This document shows, one piece after another, positions 37,692 to 46,213 of a stretch of DNA of 64,000 bases (position 1 is the first letter of the stretch; the number at the start of each line of letters is the position of its first letter). Under the pieces are notes generated by a model. The model had not been told where the DNA came from, made no database searches, and saw nothing but the letters and a program-made list of their open reading frames with translations. The DNA is from Brucella oryzae (lineage in GTDB: Bacteria; Pseudomonadota; Alphaproteobacteria; Rhizobiales; Rhizobiaceae), in NCBI GenBank assembly GCA_012103035.1, contig JAAVLL010000001.1, positions 594,501 through 658,500 on the forward strand. Reading direction: 5' to 3'. Position numbers and translations under genes: made by a program.

Positions 37692-39005
37692 TCAGCCATA
37701 AATCATTTCATCCTGCAACGCGCGCAGTTCGGCGATCTTTGAACCCGGCTGCGGTGCCGCATTGGCATAGGTGATGAGTTCGCCCTTCCTGATCGGCGCG
37801 ATGACTGTGCCGTTCTGGAGCAAGCCGCAGGGAACGGCTTTGCGGCGCGAGCTTCCGGCGTCGTCATGATCCATGAGCGGTAGCAATATTGCCCGATAGC
37901 ATCCAGATGATCGCCGGGCTGCATGTCCTTTTGGCCACAGCGCAGACTTCCGCCACCGGCTTTGGCAGCGGCACCATGTCGGTCTTGCCGTGCAGGACCA
38001 CACGGGCGACCGTCAGCGGCACTTCAAGCGATGTGAGATGATAGGGCCGGTGGAAGGTGAAATAGGGGCCTTTGCCTATTTTCAGGTCTTCCAGGCGCTC
38101 ATTGAGGCGAGGGTGGTCCATCTTGGCCACAACGAACACGCCGGGTGAAACGCCTTTACCGATGGAATAATCGACCACGCCGCTTTTGCTGAGAACGCCG
38201 CCATCGGCCTGCGGAATCAGCGTCTGGCTGAGCTGGTCAATGCTGGCGCGGGGCCGTGCATGCCCGCAATATCCGGCACAAGGCCGGTGGCATTGGCAAT
38301 CGCCGCCATCTCGACCATTGTTTTTGAGCCGTCGATGAACTCGACCAGCAGGCGGACATTCATGTTCCGGCGATCCGCTTCTTGCCTGTAATCATCGGGC
38401 GTGGCGTCGAAATTGAGCGGGTTGTTCTTGCCCTTGCCAGCTGAAACGACTTCATAGCCAAGGGCGGAAACGAATTCGATCAGCTCCATGCAGGATGAAG
38501 GCTCGTCGCCGGCGCCAAGCGAATAGATCACACCCTGCTTATCGGCCTCGGCCTTGAGGTACGGGCCGATGGTAACGTCCGCCTCGACATTCATCATGAC
38601 GAGGTGCTTGCCGTTGCGGATAGCCTTGATGCCGGTCTCGGCACCCACTTCGGGAATGCCGGTCGCGTCGATGATGACATCGATGAGCGGATTGGAGAGG
38701 ATCAGGTCATTGTCATCGGTGACGGCGATCTTGCCGCTTTCGATGGCGCTGTTCATCGCGGATTCGGTCGTGGCTTCTCGCGCGTTTCCTTCGTCGCCAT
38801 AGGCGGTGCGGACGGCCTTGAATGTATTGGGCAGTCTGCGGGCGGAAAGCGCGCCGACTTCGATGCCCTGCATCCGCGCTACCTGCGTGACGATGTCGGT
38901 GCCCATCTCGCCCGCGCCGATCAGGCCGATGCGGATCGGCTTGCCGGTTTCTGCTCGCGCTGCGAGATCGCGCGCCAGTCCAACCAGTGCCACATTTGTC
39001 GTCAT
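37692..39005 (-). CDS. Homoserine-dehydrogenase-like NAD(P) oxidoreductase with C-terminal SAF domain (three frame breaks)
   Basis: About 438 aa from ATG 39005. N-terminal Rossmann domain: IRIGLIGAGEMGTDIVTQVA, then NPLIDVIIDATGIPEVGA and GKHLVMMNVEADVTIGPYL. A middle domain (SLGAGDEPSSCMELIEFVSA) precedes the C-terminal SAF-type region (KKDMQPGDHLDAIGQYC, GLLQNGTVIAPIRKGELIT). Bases are lost near 38253, 37935 and 37838. Such proteins are often mislabelled FlgA because of the SAF domain. Some act in sugar-acid or apionate pathways, but the substrate here is unknown. It is divergent from the HAD gene at 39174. Confidence 0.82.
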
Positions 39006-39173
39006 GAAACTCTCCGCAAAATGTCAAAGCCACACAGGCGAGATAAATTTGTCACGCTTGTGTTGATATAGGTGCGTAATAGATGAACAGTCTCTATATC
39101 AACACCGGGGCGCGCGCACCTTCAAACTGCGCGACAAAATAGGCATCCCTTTTAGCAGGCCACTGGAGCCAAA

Positions 39174-39845
39174 ATGAGCAGCGTATCCTCTTTCGATCTC
39201 GTGATCTTCGACTGTGACGGCGTTCTCGTCGACAGCGAGCCGCTTTCCTGTCGCGCTTTCGAGCAGGTCTATGCCAATCACGGCATGGAACTGCCGCAGG
39301 GTACGGTCGCCAAGGGCATCGGCATGAAACAGGCCGATATCATGAAGATGATCGAGGATATGACCGGGCACCGTCTGCCGGAAGATGCCATAAGCCAGTT
39401 CTGGCCCGAAACGAAAATCCTGTTCGCGGAAGCGCTGGAGCCGACCGCCGGTATTGCCGACTTCCTGCGCGTTTTGCCGCAAAAGCGCTGCGTTGCGTCG
39501 TCGTCACAGCCCGAGCGTATCGCGTTCAGCCTGGAAAAGACCGGCATCAGCCATTATTTCGGCGATGCGGTCTACTCGTCCAGCATGGTCAAGCGCGGCA
39601 AGCCGGCGCCGGACCTGTTTCTGTTTGCGGCGGACAAGATGGGCGTCGATCCGTCGCGCTGCGTGGTGATCGAAGATTCGCCTTTCGGCGTTGAGGGTGC
39701 AATTGCGGCGGGCATGACGGCGTTTGGCTATACGGGCGGCGGACACACCTATGCAGGCCATGCCGAAAAACTGACGAGCAAGGGCGCGCATCGGGTTTTC
39801 TCGCATTGGAATGATATAGCACGGGAAATTCTGGTTGCCGCCTGA
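39174..39845 (+). CDS. HAD-superfamily phosphatase (beta-phosphoglucomutase/GPP-like)
   Basis: 223 residues, intact. Motif I VIFDCDGVLVDSEPLSCRAF (nucleophile Asp and DxD), cap domain 15-85, motif II VASSSQPER, motif III Lys in KRGKPAPDLFLFAADKMG and motif IV VIEDSPFGVEGAIAAGM. This is the subfamily IA type that dephosphorylates small sugar or polyol phosphates. With the neighbouring oxidoreductase it could belong to a sugar-acid pathway, which is inference only. Confidence 0.9.
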   Translation: MSSVSSFDLVIFDCDGVLVDSEPLSCRAFEQVYANHGMELPQGTVAKGIGMKQADIMKMIEDMTGHRLPEDAISQFWPETKILFAEALEPTAGIADFLRVLPQKRCVASSSQPERIAFSLEKTGISHYFGDAVYSSSMVKRGKPAPDLFLFAADKMGVDPSRCVVIEDSPFGVEGAIAAGMTAFGYTGGGHTYAGHAEKLTSKGAHRVFSHWNDIAREILVAA

Positions 39846-39901
39846 ACTCCATGCGTTAAACACAAGGCAAATCACATCAGCTCAGCAGGAATAGCCAGCG
39901 A

Positions 39902-40377
39902 ATGAAAGACGCAATCACGCTCGACCAGTTGCGCGAGGCCATCGGCACGGAAATCGGATGTTCCGAATGGCGCGAAGTCACGCAGGAAATGATCAACCAG
40001 TTCGCGGATGCAACCGACGATCATCAGTTCATCCATGTCGATCCGGAACGCGCCGCCAGGGAGACGCCGTTTGGCGGCACCATCGCGCATGGCTTCTTGA
40101 CGCTGTCGCTGCTCTCGACGCTGGCCTATGAGGCGCTGCCGATGCTGGAGGGGCCACGATGGGCATCAATTACGGCTTCGACAAGCTGCGCTTCCTGTCG
40201 CCGGTCAAGACGGGTTCGCGCGTGCGCGCTCGTTTCAAGCTGGCGGATGCGGATATCCGTCCGTCAGGCCGCGTGGTCAATCACTATGACGTGACGCTGG
40301 AAATCGAAAATTCGCTGAAACCGGCGCTGACCGCAACCTGGCTCACGATTGCGGTAGTGGAACCACCGGAAAGTTAA
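39902..40377 (+). CDS. MaoC-like (R)-hydratase (frame break near 40153)
   Basis: Hot-dog fold. ITQEMINQ-type N-terminus (VTQEMINQFADATDDHQFIH) with the hydratase-2 signature: catalytic Asp in DHQFIHVDPERA and His in FGGTIAHGFLTLSLLS. One base is lost in the GC-rich stretch at ~40153 (GPTMGINYGFDKLRFLSP follows). About 158 aa. Members hydrate enoyl-CoA in fatty-acid or PHA metabolism. Its last four bases overlap the stop of the convergent membrane protein gene. Confidence 0.88.
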
Positions 40378-41570
40378 GCCGCTTCGCGATAGGATACCGG
40401 GAGCCGTCCTTCTTCATCAAGAGGGGCGGCTTTTCCTTTATGTTCGATCATCAGCTCGCGGAAGAAGAACGGGCCGTGCAGGAACATGCCGAAATCATAG
40501 AAATTCTTCTTTTCCGCTCCGCGCATGTAAAGCAGATGCATCAGGAAGAAATTGCCCTTCGAGCGCCTGTAGCGGTTTTCGCTGTGCACATTCTTGAAGC
40601 GGATGCGATGGATGAGCGGCGGATTGGCGGTCCTTATCTTCAGGGCCTTGGCCGGGTCCGAGCCATAGAAATGGATGATGTCGGTCAGTACCTGAAATTC
40701 CGACCACAGGACCGGGCTTTCCTCGATCACCACGCGAACATCTTCGCGCAATGATTTCGCCCTGGGGTGCAGAGCGATCATCATCAGGCATGAGCCGACG
40801 GCCAGCAGCGACACGGGCTGCTTTGTCAGAAGATCGGGACGCTCTCGCTGCAAGTCGGCAAGCGCTTCCACTGCCGGAACCGTGCCCAGACTATGCGCAA
40901 CGATGATGACTTCATCGGCCTGGCTTTCCTCGACCTTCCGTTTCAGCGCCTCCGCAAAAGCCTTGCGCCGCTGGTTCAGCTTTTCGTTGCGGCCATGGAT
41001 GCGGTCATAGGCCGCCGACCAGTCGTCCAGCAGATAGGACATGAAGAACCGGTCGCCGGGCTTGCGCACGAGCAGCGTCGCGATGATGGCTGCAAGCGGA
41101 ACCGACCAGAGAAGATGCAAAGCTGAAAGGCCAGCAGTCACCGGTGCGAAGGCCAGAAGGGCTGCGATGCCCAGAATCGCCAGCGACAGCAGGAAAGGCC
41201 ACAGGAAAAACAGGACAAAGCGCCAGCTTGTCGTCAGATAGCGCCACAGCGTTCCGGTGAAGAGAATGTTCATGAAGGCGTGAAAGCCAGTCAACATGCG
41301 CTTCGGCGTCGAACGTGCTGCGTAATCGTCGAAAATATCCGCCGTGCCAAACTGGCAGAACTCCGTCTCCGTCTGCCAGCCATTGCCTGTGGTGGTGGCG
41401 GTCAGCGTGCCGCAATCATCCGGCTCTTCCGTCATGGGCGGCAGTTTTGTCTTTGCCTTCCACAGGCGGTCGAAATCCTTCAGCGCCTGCGCGTGGCGCA
41501 CGCGGACGGCCTTGGGGTGCAGGCCCTCATAGCCTGTGAACTGGATGACGAGTCGTTTGCGGAGGGGCAT
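40374..41570 (-). CDS. Membrane-anchored alpha/beta-hydrolase (lipase-like), unknown substrate
   Basis: 398 residues, intact, from ATG 41570. Cytoplasmic N-terminus (GYEGLHPKAVRVRHAQALKD). Two helices at ~130-175 (WRFVLFFLWPFLLSLAILGI, SALHLLWSVPLAAIIATLLV) follow. Beyond them is a hydrolase-like domain with nucleophile elbow EVIIVAHSLGTVPAVEAL (GxSxG variant AHSLG). A candidate acid and His follow (HFYGSD, HSENRYRR), but the triad cannot be proved. FFLMHLLYMRGAEKKNFYDF is a conserved-looking block. Likely a membrane lipase/esterase; no family name is certain. Confidence 0.75.
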   Translation of the reverse strand: MPLRKRLVIQFTGYEGLHPKAVRVRHAQALKDFDRLWKAKTKLPPMTEEPDDCGTLTATTTGNGWQTETEFCQFGTADIFDDYAARSTPKRMLTGFHAFMNILFTGTLWRYLTTSWRFVLFFLWPFLLSLAILGIAALLAFAPVTAGLSALHLLWSVPLAAIIATLLVRKPGDRFFMSYLLDDWSAAYDRIHGRNEKLNQRRKAFAEALKRKVEESQADEVIIVAHSLGTVPAVEALADLQRERPDLLTKQPVSLLAVGSCLMMIALHPRAKSLREDVRVVIEESPVLWSEFQVLTDIIHFYGSDPAKALKIRTANPPLIHRIRFKNVHSENRYRRSKGNFFLMHLLYMRGAEKKNFYDFGMFLHGPFFFRELMIEHKGKAAPLDEEGRLPVSYREAA

Positions 41571-41924
41571 CAAGAGAATCGGTTAAAATGAGAGGAGGGA
41601 TTATCGGTTTGCTGGCAAAATGCTATGGGTCGCCATTGAGGCCGAATTATGCGGGAAACCTGTGCCGTTTAGCCTATTCGCGTGATCGGGACCATAGTAA
41701 ATCGTGTGCAAGCCGGTATTTCGCGCAAGCCGGTGGGCAAAGTTGCATCTTGAGGTGGACAGGCTGGGCTCTTTCTGGTAATAGCCACGACCAATTTGCA
41801 GCGTATCCGTTGCGAAGCTTGGGAGCCTTTGGGCGTTGATCGGCCGGTCAGACCGGCTGAAATCGTTAAAAGACCCCTAACGGCCTCAGGCTTAACCGAA
41901 ATTCTAACCGATACGGGAATACAC
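41571..41924. other. Intergenic region carrying the rpsU promoter
   Basis: 350 bp without a credible gene. GATCGGCCGGTCAGACCGGC at ~41838 can form a hairpin. No Shine-Dalgarno of note upstream of the GTG of rpsU (AATACAC precedes it). No other element recognised. Confidence 0.45.
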
Positions 41925-42151
41925 GTGCAGGTACTCGTCCGCGATAATAATGTTGATCAGGCTCTCCGCGCTCTCAAGAAAAGATGCAGCGCGAAGGTAT
42001 CTTCCGCGAAATGAAGATGCGCGGCCACTATGAAAAGCCGTCCGAAAAGCGCGCTCGCGAAAAGGCAGAAGCCGTTCGTCGCGCCCGCAAGCTGGCCCGT
42101 AAGCGCGCACAGCGTGAAGGCCTCATTGGCGGTCGTCCGGGCGCTCGCTGA
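41925..42151 (+). CDS. rpsU: 30S ribosomal protein S21 (frame break near 41987)
   Basis: GTG start 41925 reads [19 protein letters not shown]. One A is missing from AAGAAAAGATG (should be five A), after which [20 protein letters not shown] and the basic tail [20 protein letters not shown] ... GGRPGAR follow: 75 aa, the alphaproteobacterial S21 length. Essential or near-essential, so the break is almost surely an error. A terminator follows 13 bp after the stop. Confidence 0.95.
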
Positions 42152-42163
42152 TCGACTTAAAAC

Positions 42164-42189
42164 AGGCGCTGTTGAGCAGCGCCTTTTGC
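42164..42189 (+). terminator. Terminator of rpsU
   Basis: AGGCGCTGTTGAGCAGCGCCTTTTGCT: 7-bp stem with a short U-run, 13 bp after the stop. Confidence 0.8.
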
Positions 42190-42662
42190 TTTCCGGTGCT
42201 GGCTCCCGCTTGCGCCGGATTTTGCATGTTTTGACTTCAGATATTTAGAGTGCATTCCGATAAAGTGTGAAACGCCTGCGCAGGAAATACTCCAGGATTG
42301 TTTCCGTCGTCGTGTGAAGCGGTTTATGTCGGCGAGATATATTTTCCCTTATTCCGCTTCTATTTTTAATGCAGCGTTACGAAAAGTTTCTGGACTTCTC
42401 GCCCGCCATTATGTGTAAAACAAATAATTAGGATATCCAACTGTCAGGCGGGCCAATCAAAGGTAAGCCAAGCTTAGGATAATGCCGCCTTTTGCTGTTT
42501 TATCTGCTGGTTGAGGCCAGTATAGTACCGTTACAGTCAAAATGGTCCGGCATGAGCGGGTGCTCGAAACCGGGCTGACAGGGGATGGAGAACAAGCAGG
42601 AGGGCTGTGCGCCCCATTGCGAGCTGAAAGGAATGCAGTCGTTGCCCACGCGCTTAAAGGTG
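42190..42662. other. Intergenic region between rpsU and the TPR lipoprotein
   Basis: About 470 bp. A degraded REP-like unit is at ~42246-42290 (GAGTGCATTCCGATAAAGTG...GAAACGCC). The remainder probably includes the promoter and leader of the TPR gene. ATG codons at 42585 and 42633 are in frame with it and could lengthen the protein. Confidence 0.45.
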
Positions 42663-43655
42663 ATGCAATCGTCTGGAACCAAGGTTTCAGGAATTGAGGC
42701 ATTGGGTGGAGCAGGCCGAAACGGCCTCATAATTGCCACCGCACTTCTGGCTTTGACCGTTGCGGGCTGCCAAAGCTCCACGACGACGGCACTGAGTACG
42801 GTTGATCGTGCCCAGGGCTCGAGCGAGAACATCAGTTCGCTGACGAGTGTGATCCAGAGCAACCCGCGCGATCCGGAAGGCTATAATGTGCGCGGCTCTG
42901 CCTATGGCAAGTCCGGACGCTACAAGGAAGCGCTGCGCGATTTCGATCAGGCAATAGCGCTCAACCCGAATTTCTATCAGGCCTACGCCAACCGCGCGCT
43001 GGTCTATCGCTATATGGGCGACAGCGGCAAGGCCGCACAGGATTACAGCAAAGCCATCCAGCTCAATCCGCAATATGACGCCGCCTATATCGGACGCGGC
43101 AATGTCTATCGTCAGGCCGGGCGTCTCGATCAGGCGCTCAGCGACTTCAATCAGGCCATTGCCCTGCAGACGACGGACGGTCGCGCTTACCATAATCGCG
43201 GTCTGATCTATCAGGCGAAGGGCCAGCACAAGCAGGCTATCGAGGATTTCTCCAAGGCCGTTTCGCTGAATTCGACTGCGCCGGAGCCTTATAACGGTCG
43301 CGGCATTTCCTATGTGGCGCTCGGCGACTACGACAATGCCTTCGACGATTTCAACACGGCTATCACGCTCGACAAGAATATTGCCGAAAGCTGGGCCAAT
43401 CAGGCGCTTGTCTACGAGCACAATGGTGACAAGGCCAAGGCTGCGAATTCCTATGCCCGTGCCGTGCAGCTTGACCCGAAATACCAGCCTGCAAAGGATG
43501 GTTTGGCACGACGCGCGGATAACCTTTTAGAGCCTGTTCCAAAGTCGCCCTGTGTGGCTGCAAATGGCAATTTATCTGCGTTCCGGTGCTCGCGTACACC
43601 TCATAGACGCATAGTCTTGTCCGAGAAGTCTGCAACTTTTCGGGACTGTGCTTAG
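42663..43655 (+). CDS. TPR-repeat lipoprotein; reading frame runs on into a Bru-RS element
   Basis: Start ATG 42663 (QSSGTKVSGIEALGG) chosen because a lipoprotein signal follows (GLIIATALLALTVAGC, lipobox TVAGC). ATGs at 42585/42633 are possible. Six or seven ~34-residue TPR units run from about 65 to 285 (DPEGYNVRGSAYGKSGRYKE, PNFYQAYANRALVYRYMGDS, PQYDAAYIGRGNVYRQAGRL, and so on), an NlpI-like outer-membrane or periplasmic scaffold. From residue ~290 (NLLEPVPKSPCVAANGNLS...) the protein is a translation of the dispersed repeat, giving ~40 foreign residues. The native stop may have been displaced or a frame error upstream hides it. Confidence 0.85.
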   Translation: MQSSGTKVSGIEALGGAGRNGLIIATALLALTVAGCQSSTTTALSTVDRAQGSSENISSLTSVIQSNPRDPEGYNVRGSAYGKSGRYKEALRDFDQAIALNPNFYQAYANRALVYRYMGDSGKAAQDYSKAIQLNPQYDAAYIGRGNVYRQAGRLDQALSDFNQAIALQTTDGRAYHNRGLIYQAKGQHKQAIEDFSKAVSLNSTAPEPYNGRGISYVALGDYDNAFDDFNTAITLDKNIAESWANQALVYEHNGDKAKAANSYARAVQLDPKYQPAKDGLARRADNLLEPVPKSPCVAANGNLSAFRCSRTPHRRIVLSEKSATFRDCA

Positions 43656-43725
43656 ACGTACGCTCCGCTCCGGTACTCGGAAATCACCATTTTCGCACAC
43701 ACATACCACCTTTTGATTCACGCTC
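43530..43725. repeat. Bru-RS-like repeat, copy 3, carrying a nested REP-like insertion
   Basis: Same ends as copy 1 (GAGCCTGTTCCAAAGTCGCC...GATTCACGCTC). At its centre the GTACCTTTAAGTAC of copy 1 is replaced by about 60 bp between two GTAC blocks, containing GTCTTGTCCGAGAAGTCTGC and AACTTTTCGGGACTGTGCTTA. The inserted piece resembles the REP-like unit near 3700 (GCAACTTTTCGGGATTATGCTCTA), so one repeat sits inside another. Confidence 0.75.
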
Positions 43726-43751
43726 TTGTATTGCCAAGTATTGAAGATTGA

Positions 43752-43790
43752 TAGCGGCGCTTTCCAAATTGGAGAGCGCCGCTTTTCTTT
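43752..43790 (+). terminator. Terminator downstream of the TPR gene
   Basis: AGCGGCGCTTTCCAAATTGG then AGAGCGCCGCTTTTCTTT: AGCGGCGCT/AGCGCCGCT stem with U-run. It lies between the repeat element and the VOC gene. Confidence 0.8.
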
Positions 43791-43817
43791 ATAATTGGCC
43801 GCGATATATTGAATCTC

Positions 43818-44251
43818 ATGTCGCTCTTCGATCACATCGGATTCAAAGCCCGTAACGTCAATCGCAGCCTTTCTTTTACGAAAGCTGCATGCCCGAACTT
43901 GGTCTGGAGGTCATTGCCCGATCAGGCAGCGGATTCTTCGTCAGCGGAGGAGAACGGGCGCCCGTTCCGTTTCTGTGGATTCACGGCAGCCACGGTGAGG
44001 CAGATGACAGCGCGGACAGGCCGGGCGACCGTCTGCATCTGATGTTTACAGCCGGAAGTCGCGAGGCGGTGGAGGCGTTTCATGAGGCCGCGCTGAAGGC
44101 AGGCGGCAAGGATAGCGGCAGCCCCGCCTATCAGGGACCGGAAGAGATGGGCTATTACGCAGCGCTGGTCTTCGATCCCGACGGAAACACGCTGGAAGCG
44201 GGTTTCCGCGAGAGAAGCGATGATTCCAGATTAGAGCGACGATCTGATTGA
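43818..44251 (+). CDS. VOC (glyoxalase/bleomycin-resistance fold) protein (frame break near 43876)
   Basis: SLFDHIGFKARNVNRSLSF, one T lost in a T-run at 43876, then YESCMPELGLEVIARSGSGF; FLWIHGS, HLMFTAGSREAVEAFHEAAL and ALVFDPDGNTLEAGF follow, ~144 residues. The metal-binding His near the start (DHIGF) and Glu near the end (NTLEA) of the fold are present. Probable small-molecule isomerase or dioxygenase-like protein of unknown substrate. The last ~8 codons and stop (LERRSD) are formed by a palindromic repeat. Confidence 0.82.
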
Positions 44252-44268
44252 ATCAGATCGTCGCTCTA
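44232..44268. repeat. Perfect palindrome, family of 15317 and 36262, overlapping the VOC stop
   Basis: TAGAGCGACGATCTGATT, a central G, and AATCAGATCGTCGCTCTA: 18-bp perfect arms. Together with the adjacent REP-like unit (44271-44315) it resembles the pair at 15317/15390. May act as terminator for VOC and the convergent metI. Confidence 0.85.
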
Positions 44269-44270
44269 AT

Positions 44271-44315
44271 CACGCACATCCCGAAAACCGTTTCACACTT
44301 TTCGGGATGTGCTTT
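44271..44315. repeat. REP-like unit before metI
   Basis: CACATCCCGAAAACCGTTTC and ACACTTTTCGGGATGTGC: inverted arms GCACATCCCGAAAA/TTTTCGGGATGTGC around CCGTTTCACAC. Same family as 4965, 15045, 24048 and 59725. Its right end touches the metI stop at 44314. Confidence 0.75.
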
Positions 44316-44979
44316 AGGCGCGCAGATTGCGCTTGTCGAGACGGTTTACCAGCCGGTCGCCGATCCACTGGACGCCGCAGACCATGATGATGAGAATAAT
44401 CACCACGGCGACCATGATCTGCGTTTCAAAGCGCTGATAGCCGTAGCGGATGGCAAGATCGCCAAGACCGCCCGCGCCGATGGCGCCCGCCATGGCCGAA
44501 GCGCCGACAAGCGTGATGATGGTCACGGTGAAACCGGCGATGATGCCGGGCAGGGCTTCGGGAACCAGCACTTCGCGCACGATGGTCCAGCGGTTCGCGC
44601 CCATGGAGCGCGCGGCTTCGATGAGGCCGTGATCCACTTCGCGCAGCGACACTTCCGCGATGCGCGCATAATAGGGGATGGCGGCAATCGACAGCGGCAC
44701 GATGGAGGCCCATGTGCCGATGGACGTGCCGACGATGAAGCGCGTGACGGGAATGAGCGCCACCAGCAGGATGATAAACGGAACCGAGCGAAAGCCGTTG
44801 ATGATGGCGCCAAGGATCGTGTTCAGCGTCAGGTTCTGTGCGAGGCCGCCACGTTCCGTCAAGATCATGATGAGGGCGAGCGGCAGACCGACGACGAGCG
44901 AGATCAGGCTCGAAAAGCCGGTCATGATGATGGTCTCCCAGAAGGAGCGCCAGAGAAGATCAAGCATTGCCTGAGACAT
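44314..44979 (-). CDS. metI: D-methionine ABC transporter permease MetI
   Basis: Start ATG 44979 (SQAMLDLLWRSFWETIIMTG), 221 residues. Five helices, with the EAA loop of ABC permeases near the middle (LIEAARSMGANRWTIVREVL, sequence EAARSMGA). The metN stop (44960) lies 20 bp inside this gene, so they are translationally coupled. Imports methionine and its derivatives with MetN and MetQ. Confidence 0.95.
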   Translation of the reverse strand: MSQAMLDLLWRSFWETIIMTGFSSLISLVVGLPLALIMILTERGGLAQNLTLNTILGAIINGFRSVPFIILLVALIPVTRFIVGTSIGTWASIVPLSIAAIPYYARIAEVSLREVDHGLIEAARSMGANRWTIVREVLVPEALPGIIAGFTVTIITLVGASAMAGAIGAGGLGDLAIRYGYQRFETQIMVAVVIILIIMVCGVQWIGDRLVNRLDKRNLRA

Positions 44980-46018
44980 AGCCGAGAACCTCCGTGGCGT
45001 CTGCATGGGTGTCGAGATAGGTGATTGCGGCGTCGAGTTTCGCCTTGTCGTCGGCAGGCAGGCCGATGAATAGCGTTCCCACCGGCTCGCCCTGGATCGT
45101 ATCCATGCCGCCATGGATCAATTGCGGCGCAAGGCCGGTGGCCGCAACCACGCCGTTGAAGAATGCGCCCTTGGCGGCAGCGCCCGACAGTTTGACTTTC
45201 AGCACGGCCAGATTGCCGGATTTCTCCAGCCGGTCGCGCCAGATGGCGGGCAGTTCCGGCGTCAGCACCTGCAACATGCTCTGCGTGACGGGCGATTGCG
45301 GATTGGCGAAGACCTTCCACACCGGGCCTTCCTCGGCGATTGCGCCATGGTCGAGCACGATCACGCGGTCGGCAATGCGGCGGATCACTTCCATCTCATG
45401 CGTGATGAGCAGGATGGTCAGGCCGAGCTTGGTGTTGATGTCTTTCAGCAGGGCAAGGATCGACTGGGTGGTTTCCGGATCGAGCGCCGAGGTGGCCTCA
45501 TCCGAAAGCAGCACTGCCGGTTCTGCGGCGAGCGCGCGGGCAATGCCGACGCGCTGCTTCTGGCCGCCCGAAAGCTGGGCAGGGTAATGTTTTGCCTTGT
45601 CGGAAAGGCCGACCAGTTCTAGAAGTTCCGCCACACGCCTGGCGCGTTCGGCCTTCGGCTTGCCAGCGATCTTCAGGGGCAGGGCGATGTTTTCGGCCAC
45701 GGTCTTGGCCGACAGCAGGTTGAAATGCTGGAACACCATGCCGATGCGGCGGCGCACCGGGCGCAGCGCGTCTTCGCCAAGGCCGGTGATTTCGCGACCT
45801 TCGATCAGGATCGAACCGGCATCCGGCTTTTCAAGGCCGTTGACGCAGCGGATCAGCGTGGACTTGCCCGCGCCGCTGCGGCCGATGATGCCGAGGATTT
45901 CGCCGCGCGCGACGGAAAGGGAAACGCCGTTGATGGCTGCCGTCTCACCGAACATTCGGCGCACGTCTTTCATCTCGACGATGGGCGCGGACGCGGCGGG
46001 TGGCTTTTCAATGGTCAC
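44960..46018 (-). CDS. metN: Methionine import ATP-binding protein MetN
   Basis: ATPase of the MetNIQ importer. Walker A GIIGRSGAGKSTLIRCVNG, Q-loop MVFQHFNLL, signature LSGGQKQRVGIARALA, Walker B AVLLSDEATSALDP and H-loop LLITHEMEV are present. The C-terminal NIL (methionine-sensing, trans-inhibition) domain is at about 265-352 (LAVLKVKLSG, FIGLPADDKAKLDAAITYL). I start at GTG 46018 (TIEKPPAASAP follows); the frame is open to a TTG at 46108. metQ lies upstream behind a terminator hairpin, so metNI may have partial separate expression. Confidence 0.94.
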   Translation of the reverse strand: MTIEKPPAASAPIVEMKDVRRMFGETAAINGVSLSVARGEILGIIGRSGAGKSTLIRCVNGLEKPDAGSILIEGREITGLGEDALRPVRRRIGMVFQHFNLLSAKTVAENIALPLKIAGKPKAERARRVAELLELVGLSDKAKHYPAQLSGGQKQRVGIARALAAEPAVLLSDEATSALDPETTQSILALLKDINTKLGLTILLITHEMEVIRRIADRVIVLDHGAIAEEGPVWKVFANPQSPVTQSMLQVLTPELPAIWRDRLEKSGNLAVLKVKLSGAAAKGAFFNGVVAATGLAPQLIHGGMDTIQGEPVGTLFIGLPADDKAKLDAAITYLDTHADATEVLGYVSGNA

Positions 46019-46162
46019 GGTCGTTTCTTCTATGTCTGGATAGGCGGCTGTAAACAGCGGCAAACTGCAATCGGATAAGGCTTCAAGGAAGGATGATGCC
46101 TGGCTCAAGCCATCAGCTCTTGCTGTGGCGATGCTTTAGGGCAATTTTGTCGGTACGTCAAT

Positions 46163-46199
46163 AAAAGCCGCGCCGGAAACAGTTCCGGCGCGGTCTTTC
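46163..46199 (-). terminator. Hairpin between metQ and metN
   Basis: On the minus strand GACCGCGCCGGAACTGTTTC then CGGCGCGGCTTTTATTG: a 9-10 bp GC-rich stem (CCGCGCCGGAA/TTCCGGCGCGG) and a U-rich tail, 15 bp after the metQ stop. It could attenuate metQ over metNI, a common way to make more binding protein than permease. Confidence 0.8.
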
Positions 46200-46213
46200 T
46201 GCCATTCTGTCGA

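Noticed and set aside
43530-43725. IS711 insertion in the Bru-RS copy
   Set aside because: The inserted piece is only ~60 bp, carries no transposase and looks like a REP unit; a full IS711 is ~840 bp.
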